Positions 18,501-27,997 of a stretch of DNA of 64,000 nt are shown piece by piece. How positions within the stretch are numbered: the first letter of the stretch is position 1; the number at the start of each line of letters is the position of its first letter. Origin of the DNA: Pedobacter riviphilus (GTDB taxonomy: Bacteria; Bacteroidota; Bacteroidia; Sphingobacteriales; Sphingobacteriaceae). The translations under genes were made by a program, and so were the position numbers. Location of the stretch: the NCBI RefSeq assembly GCF_014692875.1, contig NZ_CP061171.1, forward strand, positions 2,666,001-2,730,000, read 5' to 3'. Under the pieces are notes generated by a model, which saw only the letters and a list, made by a program, of their open reading frames with translations, ran no database searches and was not told where the DNA came from.

Positions 18501-19613
18501 TTAATACACTCCAATATCATCCAGATAAATGGTTTCTGGTGCGTTGCCACTCAGCTCCTGAAACCCGATCCAGTTTACACTTGTAGGTTTACCCGGCTGA
18601 CTGGCATTCTGGAAACGATCTATCGGAACCACATAATTGGTCCACTTGCCCGCATGCAGTACCACACTTACGTTACGGTTGTCAAAATCACCTAATGCAA
18701 CCTTTACAACTTTACCCTCAGTACCGGCTGTGCCATAAATAGAAAACTTAACGTAGGTTTTGTCGGTCAAATCAATAGGGCTGTTACTGCCAACGGCATA
18801 TCCTGCATAGCTTCCGGTATAGGTAAGTTTGATCGCATGCGTACCGCGCTTTACCATCTCAATGTTATTCACATCGGCGTTAGCACCTCCGAAGTTGAAA
18901 TCGTAACCAGCTGTTATTTGATCATCATAAAATAAATGCCTGAATCCAAATGGCAGCAATATCGGAACCACAACGCCATCATAAGATACATATGGGCCAG
19001 TACCTGTACCACCCGGAGTAGTAACACTTACTGCCCCCAGCGCAGCAGTTGGAACAGTTACCTTCAGTTCTGTACTGGTTGAAGAGATTACCTGCGCTGC
19101 TGTGGTACCGAACTTAACGCTCGATACCTGATCAAAACGTAAGCCGGTAATGGTAATCACATCGCCAGGGTTACCTGCAAACTGACTCAGATCGCTAATC
19201 ACCGGAGCAGGTTGTTTAATACTAAAGTTAAAGGAAGTACTACCGTATGAATTAGTCAATGTTAATTTTCCCGTTTGATTGATCCATGTAGCGGTTGTCG
19301 GGATCATCACGATAATGCTGTTATCACTAAAAAGTGCCGTATTAAGATAAGCTGAAGCCCCATTGAATTCTACTTTATTGGTTGACTTTAAATTTACCCC
19401 TTCAATCACATAAGTAACGCCAACATCGCCAGAAGTAACTGTTGAATCTAGTGGAGTAAGTTGAGTATCTCCTGGCCTCACCAACGTACGGACCCTGGTA
19501 ATGCTTGGCGCCCCCTGCCCTTCTTTGTCTTTTTTGCAGGAGGTAGCAAAGATCAGCATGCAAAACACGCCTATCAGATAAAGGGCAATAGTATTTTTAT
19601 ATAACGTTTTCAT
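18501..19613 (-). CDS. IPT/TIG-domain surface glycan-binding lipoprotein
   Basis: 370 residues. Lipoprotein signal with the lipobox Cys at residue 26 (FATSC). Two IPT/TIG Ig-like domains follow (about 35-135 and 138-220; PVISDLSQFAGNPGDVITITGLRF is the classic opening). A C-terminal beta-sandwich (about 222-370) ends ETIYLDDIGVY, like a galactose-binding/CBM fold. Such proteins sit after SusD in beta-glucan loci and act as a second surface glycan binder (SGBP-B-like). The gene starts 6 nt after the SusD stop. Ligand specificity is inferred from the linked GH9. Confidence 0.82.
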   Translation of the reverse strand: MKTLYKNTIALYLIGVFCMLIFATSCKKDKEGQGAPSITRVRTLVRPGDTQLTPLDSTVTSGDVGVTYVIEGVNLKSTNKVEFNGASAYLNTALFSDNSIIVMIPTTATWINQTGKLTLTNSYGSTSFNFSIKQPAPVISDLSQFAGNPGDVITITGLRFDQVSSVKFGTTAAQVISSTSTELKVTVPTAALGAVSVTTPGGTGTGPYVSYDGVVVPILLPFGFRHLFYDDQITAGYDFNFGGANADVNNIEMVKRGTHAIKLTYTGSYAGYAVGSNSPIDLTDKTYVKFSIYGTAGTEGKVVKVALGDFDNRNVSVVLHAGKWTNYVVPIDRFQNASQPGKPTSVNWIGFQELSGNAPETIYLDDIGVY

Positions 19614-19619
19614 ATTAGC

Positions 19620-21197
19620 TTATTTAAAATTGTAAGGCACCGGAGGCAATAGTAATTTAGGATTTAGAATGGTTTCTGTTGTAGGATAAGGTAAACGGAA
19701 ATTGGCATCGGTTGGGGTATACTTTTGTCCCCAGATTACTACGGGAGTAGTGTTGCTGTAAATTCCTCTTTCCTGGTTGGAAATAATGGCAATTGCTTTA
19801 GGATGCGAAGTAACATTAAAACCATCTAACCGGCCCAGATCAAACCAGTAATCAGCCTCAAATACGAATTCCATACGGCGTTCCTGGTAAATATCTGCGA
19901 TAGTGATAGAGGTTTTAGGGATGAGGCCTGCCCTTTTTCTGATTTTGTTAAAAGGGATAAGCGCAGCATCATCAGAAGTACGGTCTGCACCAGCAAGAAC
20001 TGCCTCTGCTTCGATTAACAATACATCGGCATAACGCATTAAATACGTATTGTTTGCTGTCGAAAATGCGGCACCTTTACCCCCATTATCTGCTGGTGTG
20101 CCTACTACATATTTTTTAATAAAAGCCGGCATCCCCTGGGCCACCGCTCCGGCAGGCAAAGTGTAACCACCTTTAGCCTGGTTAATTTCAGGATAAACAT
20201 CGCCCTGCATCATCACCGTTGGCTTTCTCCTTAAATCGCCGGGCTCAAAAGCGGTGAGCAAATCGATAGAGGGTGTAACGCTTCCATAACCGTCGCCAGT
20301 ACCCGTAATTTCGGAGTTAAATGCAAGAAAAGATTGCAGTGCATTACCATGGCCATAGGAAGATCCACCCAACCATTGAATGGCTGCAACACTCTCTTCG
20401 TTATTATTATTGGCCGTTTTAAACAAGTCAGCATAAGTTTTGCCCGAAATATCTATTCCATACAATTTAAATTCGCCACTGTTGATTACCTGTTCTGCTT
20501 TTAACCTGGCGTTAGAATAGTCGCGCATGTACAAATAAACCTTAGACAATAATGCAGACGCAGATCCGCTGGATACTTTACCCTGAGAAACAGAACCCGT
20601 TCTGATCATTTTATCACAATTTTGTTCGGCAAACTTGAGATCATTGATCATGAACTTATAAACATCAGTTACCGGATTGGTATTAATCTGATAATTGCTC
20701 ACATAATCCAGGCTATTTTCGATAATCGGCACGTTTCCCCATGTTCTTACCAAATAAAAATAGGCCATTGCCCGCATAAATCTGGCTTCGCCAATTGCAT
20801 TATTAACTACTGGCGCCGGCACGCTCGCTGGCACTTTTGCTTTCAGGTTATTAATTAGCGCATTAGATTGAGCAATTACACTGTATAGCGAATTCCAGGC
20901 TGATGCCAATTGGGTATTATCTCCTGTTACAGAAAAATTCCCAAAATTGATCACATCCGGAGAATAAGTGTGTGCATTACCGCTTAGCAATTCTGAAATA
21001 CACCATGAAGCTTTGGCATTCCAATCGAACCACGGAGAGTTGTACAGGGCAATGGTACTGGCCTGAACCTGCTCGGTGTTCTGGTAAAAATTATCGGCAC
21101 TGAGTGCATCCTGTGGAGGAATATTAAAAAAGTCTTTTTTACAGCCAGCGCTAACAATGGCTATAAAAATAAAGCTGTATATTAAATATGATTTCAT
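19620..21197 (-). CDS. SusD/RagB-family surface lipoprotein
   Basis: About 525 residues from the ATG at 21197. That start gives a proper lipoprotein signal, MKSYLIYSFIFIAIVSAGC, with Cys19. The longer frame from 21233 would overlap the SusC stop and lacks a signal-like start. SusD hallmarks are IGEARFMRAMAYFYLVRTWGNVP and YADVLLIEAEAVLAG ... IYQERRMEFVFEADYWFDLGRL. It forms the lid on the SusC pore encoded 22 nt upstream. Confidence 0.92.
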   Translation of the reverse strand: MKSYLIYSFIFIAIVSAGCKKDFFNIPPQDALSADNFYQNTEQVQASTIALYNSPWFDWNAKASWCISELLSGNAHTYSPDVINFGNFSVTGDNTQLASAWNSLYSVIAQSNALINNLKAKVPASVPAPVVNNAIGEARFMRAMAYFYLVRTWGNVPIIENSLDYVSNYQINTNPVTDVYKFMINDLKFAEQNCDKMIRTGSVSQGKVSSGSASALLSKVYLYMRDYSNARLKAEQVINSGEFKLYGIDISGKTYADLFKTANNNNEESVAAIQWLGGSSYGHGNALQSFLAFNSEITGTGDGYGSVTPSIDLLTAFEPGDLRRKPTVMMQGDVYPEINQAKGGYTLPAGAVAQGMPAFIKKYVVGTPADNGGKGAAFSTANNTYLMRYADVLLIEAEAVLAGADRTSDDAALIPFNKIRKRAGLIPKTSITIADIYQERRMEFVFEADYWFDLGRLDGFNVTSHPKAIAIISNQERGIYSNTTPVVIWGQKYTPTDANFRLPYPTTETILNPKLLLPPVPYNFK

Positions 21198-21219
21198 TTT
21201 GTTCAATAATTGTAGGTCA

Positions 21220-24200
21220 CTAAAATTGTGCATTTATTCCAAAAGTGATGGTCCTGGCAATTGGATATCTACCCAGGTCGATATTATTTAAAATGGCACT
21301 CTGGTTCATCGCTCCGATTTCCGGATCGTAGCCCTTGTATTTTGTAAAGGTGTACAGGTTTTGTACACTTGAGTACACTTTTAAATTAGAGAATTTAAAT
21401 TTCCTGATCCACGAAGCAGGTACCTTGTAACCCAGACTAACATTCTGTATGCGTAAAAAAGATCCGCTTTCTACATAACGGTCAGACACGAACAGATTGG
21501 GATTATCAATACCGATTTTAGGTGCAGGAATATTGGAATCAGGATTCTGCGGCGACCAAAAATTACTATATGCCGCATATTGATTTTGATACACAGCTGC
21601 CAGGTTACCCATGGTGTTGTTTAACAGGTTCATGATTTTGGAACCATAAGATCCGTTCAGAAACAAGGTAAAATCAAAAGCTTTATAACTAAAAGTATTG
21701 GTAATGCCATACGTGAATTTAGGATTTGGATTTCCGATCGCCGTACGGTCTTTCTCATTAATTACCCCATCACCATTAACATCTTCATATTGCACATCGC
21801 CCAGCCAGGTACTGTTGCTGTTGTTGGCAATACCACGACCAAATTGAACCGGAGCTGATTGAAGCTGCTCTTGTGTTTTAAATATCCCCTTTACTTTATA
21901 ACCATAAAATTCACCTACCGATCTGCCTACTACTGTACGGGTAACCGGGGTTTGCAGGTAAGCGTTGGTTATTGTTCCGAAAAGTTCGGTAAGGCCATTA
22001 CCAAGCGCTTTAACTTCATTATTATAATGAGATAGTACCAGACTGGTATTCCACTTAAAATCGGCCTTATCAATATTGTGCGAGTTAATGTTCAAATCAA
22101 AACCTACGTTATCAATCTTTCCAAGATTTACGTAAGGAGGGTTAATACCGCCCAAATAATCTGGACCACCAACCAAATAGGCAGGAAGGGTAAGCTGAAA
22201 TAAGAAATCTTTTGATGTTTTCTTGTAAACATCTATGCTCGCGTTAATCTTACCGTTTAGAAAGCTCATGTCAACCCCACCATTGTACTGGATAGAGGTT
22301 TGCCATTTTAATGATTTATTATCAATCCGCCCGGCAAGAAAACCAGTACCTAAACCTGTTTGTGAAGATCTTAACAAAGAGCTGTATAAATAATTGGGAA
22401 CATCCTGATTGCCCACTTCTCCATAACCCAAACGGATCTTAAGCCCGCTCACAACCTTATTGATCCCCTTCATAAATGATTCTTCAGACAATTTCCATGA
22501 AGCCGCAAATGACGGGAAATAACCTGTCTGAGCACCTTCGGCGAACTTAGAAGTTTTATCTCTCCTGATGGTAGAAGTAAGGCTATATCTGGAGTTGTAG
22601 GTATAAATGGCACGGGCATAGATTGATTCCTGGCGTTGTGTACCAATGTATTCATCGTTGGTAGCAGTTATGGCCTGCCCTAAATTTAATGACTGTACGT
22701 CGTTACTATAAAATCCCTGACGTGTTCCTTCAATCCCCCTCCAGTTCGATTGTTGAACCTCGTAACCCAAAATGGCACTCAGGTTATGCTTTTGACCAAA
22801 AGTCTGGTTATAATTAAGATATTCTTTCCAGATCAAAAATGTACTTTGCTGATACCTTTCTTTTAAAGAAGCAGTAGGATTGGTAAAACGGCCCCATGAA
22901 TAGCTGGGCGTAAACACATTATTATCAGAGAAATTAAAATCACCTCCAAGTTCCGATCTTAGTGATAACGATTTGATGAACTTAATTTCGTTATAAATAT
23001 TGGTGTTAATGTTACTCCTGTTCAATCTATTTTTGATCTGCTGGGCCTGGGCTACCGGATTTAATGCCGCGGCGGCAGCAAGCGGATCTGAAACAGGAGG
23101 ACCTGTATACGAACCATCAAGGTTGGTTACGGCTAAATCAGGTGCCTGTAGTAAAGCATTATAAATAATCCCGTTATTATCACTGGTCACTACATTTTCT
23201 GCAGATCGGCTTCCGGTTAAGGTAATTCCAAGTTTAAACCATTCTTTCACTTGGGCATCAGCATTTACCCTAAGGCTATAGCGGCGAAAATCGGAACCGA
23301 TAACGGTACCGTCCTGACCTAGATATCCACCAGAAATGTAGTAGTTTAATCCCTCTTTACCTCCAGAAACAGCTACCTGATGGCTCTGCTGTGGCGCAGT
23401 TTTAAATATTTCTTTTTGCCAGTTGGTACCCTCTCCCAACACAGAAGGATCTGCAAATTCGACCCTTCTTCCGGTGCCGTAAATATCGCCCAATGAGTTT
23501 TGGAGTACAGCATACTGGCGAAGATTCATTACATCCATATACTTTGCCACACGCTGGAAACCGTAATAACCATCATAATTTATAGAAGAATTACCGCTCC
23601 TCCCTCTTTTGGTAGTGATGATAATTACCCCGTTTGAAGCCCGGTTTCCGTATATTGCTGTTGCAGATGCATCTTTTAGTACATCGATCGACTCAATGTC
23701 ATTTGGATTGATCAATGATAACGGACTTACAGTAGTCTGCGAATTGGCATTGGAAGATGAGGCCTGTAAAGGAGATCTTCCACTGGTACTCTGATTGCCC
23801 GCATCGCCTGAAATTGGCACCCCATCTATCACATATAAAGGCTCATTACTACCGCTTAAAGAAGTTACGCCACGTACACGCACAGATGTATTGCTACCGG
23901 GTGCGCCAGAGTTTTGCGAAATCGTAAGTCCTGAAGCCCTGCCCTGCAGCATCTGGTCGATACTGGTTTGAGGTACATTGGCAATATCGGCCGCTTTTAC
24001 AGATGCAACAGCTCCATTAAGATCTGTACGTTTTTGCGTGCCGTAACCAATTACCACCACATCAGAAAGTGCTGTGGTTTGTGCCTTAAGTATCACATTC
24101 AGTATACTTTTGCTGCCAGGACTAATTTCCTGGGGCTCCATTCCAACAAAAGAAAATACAAGAGTGGTTGATCCGGCAGGCAGCGAAATCTTAAATTTAC

Positions 24201-24693
24201 CATTAATATCGGTTACCGTTGATTGTTTGGTACCCTTTACATTAACAACTACCCCTGGAAGCGTTACTCCTTTTTCATCGCTTACTGTACCAGAAATCTC
24301 CATATCCTTAACGGAGATGGTTGTAAATGGCGAATAGGCATTCTTTTTAAGGATAATGGTTTTTTTGATGATTTTGAAATCAAGGTTGGTATTTTTCAAA
24401 ACTGTGCCCATTACCTGCTCAATGGGCATGTCGGTTACATTAAGGTTTATTTTATATTTATCATCTATATCGGCACGCCTGAAAAGCAAGTGGTAACCAC
24501 TCTGTTTTTCTATTTGCTTTAAGATGGAAATGATGTCAGAATTGTTCTGTTTAAGCGTTAGATTCTGACTGAAGCTGCTAGCGCTAACCTGCATCAGGGT
24601 AAGCGTAAAAAAAAGCACTACGAGTCTCATTGTTAATAAGATTTGGTAAGAATCACGGCGCAATACCTGCCTGATCCTAAAAAATAAATTCAT
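21220..24693 (-). CDS. SusC/RagA-family TonB-linked outer-membrane transporter with STN domain
   Basis: 1157 residues. Signal region about 15-45, with VSASSFSQ at its end. STN domain about 46-118 (ISILKQIEKQSGYHLLFRRADI). Carboxypeptidase-regulatory-like domain about 130-210 (ISGTVSDEKGVTLPGVVVNVKGT). Plug about 215-370, with IDGVPISG and GNRASNGVIIITTKRG. A C-terminal barrel ends in INAQF. With SusD it imports oligosaccharides; the STN domain should contact FecR (24894-26057) and thereby switch on the sigma factor. The linked GH9 makes a beta-1,4-glucan oligosaccharide the likely cargo. Confidence 0.93.
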   Translation of the reverse strand: MNLFFRIRQVLRRDSYQILLTMRLVVLFFTLTLMQVSASSFSQNLTLKQNNSDIISILKQIEKQSGYHLLFRRADIDDKYKINLNVTDMPIEQVMGTVLKNTNLDFKIIKKTIILKKNAYSPFTTISVKDMEISGTVSDEKGVTLPGVVVNVKGTKQSTVTDINGKFKISLPAGSTTLVFSFVGMEPQEISPGSKSILNVILKAQTTALSDVVVIGYGTQKRTDLNGAVASVKAADIANVPQTSIDQMLQGRASGLTISQNSGAPGSNTSVRVRGVTSLSGSNEPLYVIDGVPISGDAGNQSTSGRSPLQASSSNANSQTTVSPLSLINPNDIESIDVLKDASATAIYGNRASNGVIIITTKRGRSGNSSINYDGYYGFQRVAKYMDVMNLRQYAVLQNSLGDIYGTGRRVEFADPSVLGEGTNWQKEIFKTAPQQSHQVAVSGGKEGLNYYISGGYLGQDGTVIGSDFRRYSLRVNADAQVKEWFKLGITLTGSRSAENVVTSDNNGIIYNALLQAPDLAVTNLDGSYTGPPVSDPLAAAAALNPVAQAQQIKNRLNRSNINTNIYNEIKFIKSLSLRSELGGDFNFSDNNVFTPSYSWGRFTNPTASLKERYQQSTFLIWKEYLNYNQTFGQKHNLSAILGYEVQQSNWRGIEGTRQGFYSNDVQSLNLGQAITATNDEYIGTQRQESIYARAIYTYNSRYSLTSTIRRDKTSKFAEGAQTGYFPSFAASWKLSEESFMKGINKVVSGLKIRLGYGEVGNQDVPNYLYSSLLRSSQTGLGTGFLAGRIDNKSLKWQTSIQYNGGVDMSFLNGKINASIDVYKKTSKDFLFQLTLPAYLVGGPDYLGGINPPYVNLGKIDNVGFDLNINSHNIDKADFKWNTSLVLSHYNNEVKALGNGLTELFGTITNAYLQTPVTRTVVGRSVGEFYGYKVKGIFKTQEQLQSAPVQFGRGIANNSNSTWLGDVQYEDVNGDGVINEKDRTAIGNPNPKFTYGITNTFSYKAFDFTLFLNGSYGSKIMNLLNNTMGNLAAVYQNQYAAYSNFWSPQNPDSNIPAPKIGIDNPNLFVSDRYVESGSFLRIQNVSLGYKVPASWIRKFKFSNLKVYSSVQNLYTFTKYKGYDPEIGAMNQSAILNNIDLGRYPIARTITFGINAQF

Positions 24694-24893
24694 ATCTTTA
24701 TGGAGTTTTGGTTAAATTATAATGTTGTCTAAATCGGATTGTAAGTAACCTTTACATAACCGGATGTGCTGCGAACACGATCCGGTTTTTTCTTGAAAAG
24801 CATGGTCACCCATTTACATTATGCAGTGTTGTAGTAGTTTCTCATGTTAAAATATTTATTTGGTTAAAATTTATTTTCTATCAGTAGGTCTCT

Positions 24894-26057
24894 TTAATCG
24901 ATTATGGTAAGCTGATGCCCGTTCAATTCATATTTTAATCCCGTAAATTGAAGCATACTTAACAACTCTGAAAGTTCTACGTCTTTAGATATGGTTCCTG
25001 TATAAGATATTTTAGAAGGCGTGCCTCTAAATACAACCTGAATATCATACCATCGGGCCAACTGCCTGGCAATTTCTTTAATCTCCATATCTTTGAAGAT
25101 AAAAAGGTCGTTCCTCCAGGCCATTACAGCTTCCAAATCATAATTGTTATTCACCTTTATTCCATACGGATCTATCAGGGCCTGTTGCCCTGGTTTCAAT
25201 AGCTGTGAAAATTTACCGGATGATAAATGGATACTGCCTTCAATTAAGGTTGTTTTCTGCTCCGCCTCATCGCCATAAGCCATTACATTAAAATGCGTAC
25301 CCAATACCTTTATTTCCGTTTCACCAGATTGTACCTTAAAGGGCTGCTTGGGGTTCTTGGCCACTTCGAAATATACCTCACCCGTCATCTGTACAACTCT
25401 TTCAGCACCGGTAAAAGCAGTTGGAAACCGTAAACTCGATTTCGCGTTTAGCCAGGCTTTACTTCCATCAGGCAAAACAACGCTGTATTTTCCGCCAAGT
25501 GGTGTGGTAATCTTGTTATAACTTATTTTAGCAGAGGCAGATCCGTTATGCATTTCATAACTGAGTTCGCCTTCGGCTGTTTTTACCACACTCACATTCT
25601 GCTGATCAGCCAATGCACCTATTTTGGCTTCGGTTAACACAACAGACGATCCATCGCCTAATGTTAAAACCGCCCTATTGCCACCTGGTTTTATATGAAC
25701 CGATTGATGTAATTTTGCAGTTTGATTTTGCAGGTGTAGCTCCGGATGATATCTCCAGATCAGCACTGCACCCAGCACCAGAATGAATGATGCTGCCGCC
25801 CATAACACTGTACTTACACGTATTGATTTTTTAGGGATTGGTATTATTTTTTGTTGCCCTTTAGTTTCGATATTGAGCAGGATACGCTCAAAAATTTTAT
25901 CTTCCACGAGCCTGCGCTGGTCATCGGAAAGGCCAATAAGATCTTCAGGTACCGCATCCATACTATCGAACCATTGATCTACCTGTTCGATCTCGTTAAC
26001 AGTACAATCACCAGAAAGATATTTTTTAAGTAAGGAAACGGCTATTGATCTGCTCAT
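24894..26057 (-). CDS. FecR-family anti-sigma factor
   Basis: 387 residues. Cytoplasmic N-terminus (about 1-83), one membrane helix (about 84-105, VLWAAASFILVLGAVLIW), FecR domain (PGGNRAVLTLGDGSSVVL; TPLGGKYSVVLPDGSKAWLN; IKVLGTHFNVMAY) and a C-terminal DUF4974-like domain ending GHQLTIID. It should hold the sigma factor encoded upstream until the SusC STN domain signals cargo binding. About 200 bp of non-coding DNA separate it from susC, where the sigma-dependent promoter could lie. Confidence 0.92.
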   Translation of the reverse strand: MSRSIAVSLLKKYLSGDCTVNEIEQVDQWFDSMDAVPEDLIGLSDDQRRLVEDKIFERILLNIETKGQQKIIPIPKKSIRVSTVLWAAASFILVLGAVLIWRYHPELHLQNQTAKLHQSVHIKPGGNRAVLTLGDGSSVVLTEAKIGALADQQNVSVVKTAEGELSYEMHNGSASAKISYNKITTPLGGKYSVVLPDGSKAWLNAKSSLRFPTAFTGAERVVQMTGEVYFEVAKNPKQPFKVQSGETEIKVLGTHFNVMAYGDEAEQKTTLIEGSIHLSSGKFSQLLKPGQQALIDPYGIKVNNNYDLEAVMAWRNDLFIFKDMEIKEIARQLARWYDIQVVFRGTPSKISYTGTISKDVELSELLSMLQFTGLKYELNGHQLTIID

Positions 26058-26288
26058 GTTGATGTGTAGTTATATTTGGTTCGTTAATAGTATAGTCGGG
26101 TAGCCTGCCCCTAGCCCCCAAAAAAAATAAAAAAATTAAAATAGGGCGGTACCATAAGTTGAAAACCCCAAAGCTCACCAAAGCTAAATCCGTTTGGGAT
26201 CTCTCTCCAGAATATCGTCACCCTGAACTCAGTTTTGAGTTAGATGTGAAATTTTGCTTATGATAGATCCTCAGGGAAGATTGTGATT

Positions 26289-26873
26289 TTAACGAAGTAA
26301 CCAGGCAAAACCAGAAGCGATCAAAATTACCTTATAATGTACCCTAAAGTACTTTAACGCATTGGTAATATGGTTTTCTACGGTCTTTTCAGACAAGCCT
26401 AGTAGTTCAGCAATTTCTTTATTAGATTTGTGTTCTTTCCTGCTAAGCTCGAACACCTTTCTGCATTTAGCAGGTAACTTCGAAATCACGCCGTTAATTC
26501 CGTTTTCTAGCTCTTTTATAAATATGGTTTCTTCAGTGGTATTCGTTGCCTCCTGATAACTAAATGAAAGCAGTTCCAGGTAATTATTCCTGGTGGCCTC
26601 CTTAGCCATATAATCAATAATAGAATAGCGGATTGCAGTATGAAGATAGGCCTTTAAAGATCCCTTGATATTTATTTTTTCGCGATTGATCCAAAATGTG
26701 GTGAAGAAATTCTGGATAAGCTCTTCCGCAGCTTCTTTAGATCTTAACCTTTTATTGGTCATTACATACAACTCATACCAATACTTAGTATAAATTTTCT
26801 TGAAAGCAACCCCCTCGTCCTCCCTCAACATTACGATCAGTTCCTCATCAGTGTGATTATGCGGGTTGCTCAT
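26289..26873 (-). CDS. ECF RNA polymerase sigma-70 factor
   Basis: About 194 residues from the ATG at 26873 (MSNPHNHTDEELIVML). The longer frame from 26906 adds a hydrophobic stretch atypical for sigma factors. Region 2 is EGVAFKKIYTKYWYELYVMTN ... AAEELIQNFFTTFW. Region 4 is LPAKCRKVFELSRKEHKSNKEIAELLGLSEKTVENHI. It heads the GH9 SusCD locus and pairs with the FecR encoded 231 nt downstream. Confidence 0.9.
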   Translation of the reverse strand: MSNPHNHTDEELIVMLREDEGVAFKKIYTKYWYELYVMTNKRLRSKEAAEELIQNFFTTFWINREKINIKGSLKAYLHTAIRYSIIDYMAKEATRNNYLELLSFSYQEATNTTEETIFIKELENGINGVISKLPAKCRKVFELSRKEHKSNKEIAELLGLSEKTVENHITNALKYFRVHYKVILIASGFAWLLR

Positions 26874-27189
26874 AGCCAGTAAAATTATAAAAAAAAATGA
26901 ATCCAAAACGATGAACTTAGCGCTAAGCCTACCGATATATTAAAATGCTGTTATTTACTGGCATCTTGCTTTGATGATTCTAAAAAATCTATCTCACCGT
27001 CTTACCTCACCAACATTAAATTTTGAAGTTAAGGGAAAAAAATCACTGCCTTTGGAACTGCTATTTTTGAACGGTGCAATAGTGCTACTCTTGATCTTTA
27101 GGTAATACTTTCTGTTAAATCCCCGACTGGAAAATTATGCTAAAATTTAAGGTAAAAAATTATAATTAAAGGCTGTTAGTTTTTTCTTT

Positions 27190-27963
27190 TTATACAACAT
27201 GCACTTTCAAAATATCATAAGCAAATCTCAAAATTGTTCCGAAAACAACGATCAGAAAAAATACACGTACAAATTTATTCCCTTTAAGCAAGGCCAGTTT
27301 TGTACCGAAAAAAGCACCGGTGAGGTTAAACAGCGCCATTGGGATGGCATATTGAAATAAGATATGCCCGGTAGAACTGAAATAGATAATAGCGGCCAGA
27401 TTAGTAGCCATGTTTACAATTTTGGCGTGCGCACTGGCACCAATAAAATCGAAGCCCAGTACAGCAATAAAAACCAAAATCAAAAAAGATCCCGTTCCGG
27501 GGCCAATTAAACCATCATAAAAACCAATCAATATGCCAAATAAAGCAGCCATTAAAACCTGTTTTTTGATCGAATGGTCTTTCTCTTGGTGGATACCAAA
27601 TTGTTTGTTAAAATAGGTATAAAGCGCAACTAAAATGAGCACAACAAGAATTACAGGCTTAATAACCGAATTATCGATCCTACTCACCAAAAACGCGCCT
27701 AAAAGCGCCGCTAAAAATGCCGTAAGCACACAGGCAGCAAGCACCTTATAATTAAAACGAACCTGTTTCGAATATTTGAAAGCGGCCAGCGTTGTACCTG
27801 CCATTGATGGGATTTTGGTAGTCCCTAAAAGGGTGGCCACAGGATAATGCGGCAAAATAAGTAAAATGGCGGGTGTTTGTAATAAACCACCGCCACCTAC
27901 AATAGCATCTATAAATCCGGCCGCAAAAGCCACCAAACAAAGTAAAATAAGTTCAGTTGCCAT
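27190..27963 (-). CDS. TauE/SafE-family (TSUP) membrane permease
   Basis: 257 residues and about eight hydrophobic segments. The N-terminal motif GFIDAIVGGGGLLQTPA and the internal repeat-like GILIGFYDGLIGPGTGSFL are the two signature repeats of the TSUP family, which exports or imports sulfonates, sulfite or other small organic anions. The substrate is unknown here. The start lies 34 nt after the argS stop, so it may be co-transcribed with argS, although the functions are unrelated. Confidence 0.87.
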   Translation of the reverse strand: MATELILLCLVAFAAGFIDAIVGGGGLLQTPAILLILPHYPVATLLGTTKIPSMAGTTLAAFKYSKQVRFNYKVLAACVLTAFLAALLGAFLVSRIDNSVIKPVILVVLILVALYTYFNKQFGIHQEKDHSIKKQVLMAALFGILIGFYDGLIGPGTGSFLILVFIAVLGFDFIGASAHAKIVNMATNLAAIIYFSSTGHILFQYAIPMALFNLTGAFFGTKLALLKGNKFVRVFFLIVVFGTILRFAYDILKVHVV

Positions 27964-27997
27964 ATTGCTCGTAAAACTGCATCATCTATTTCCTATC

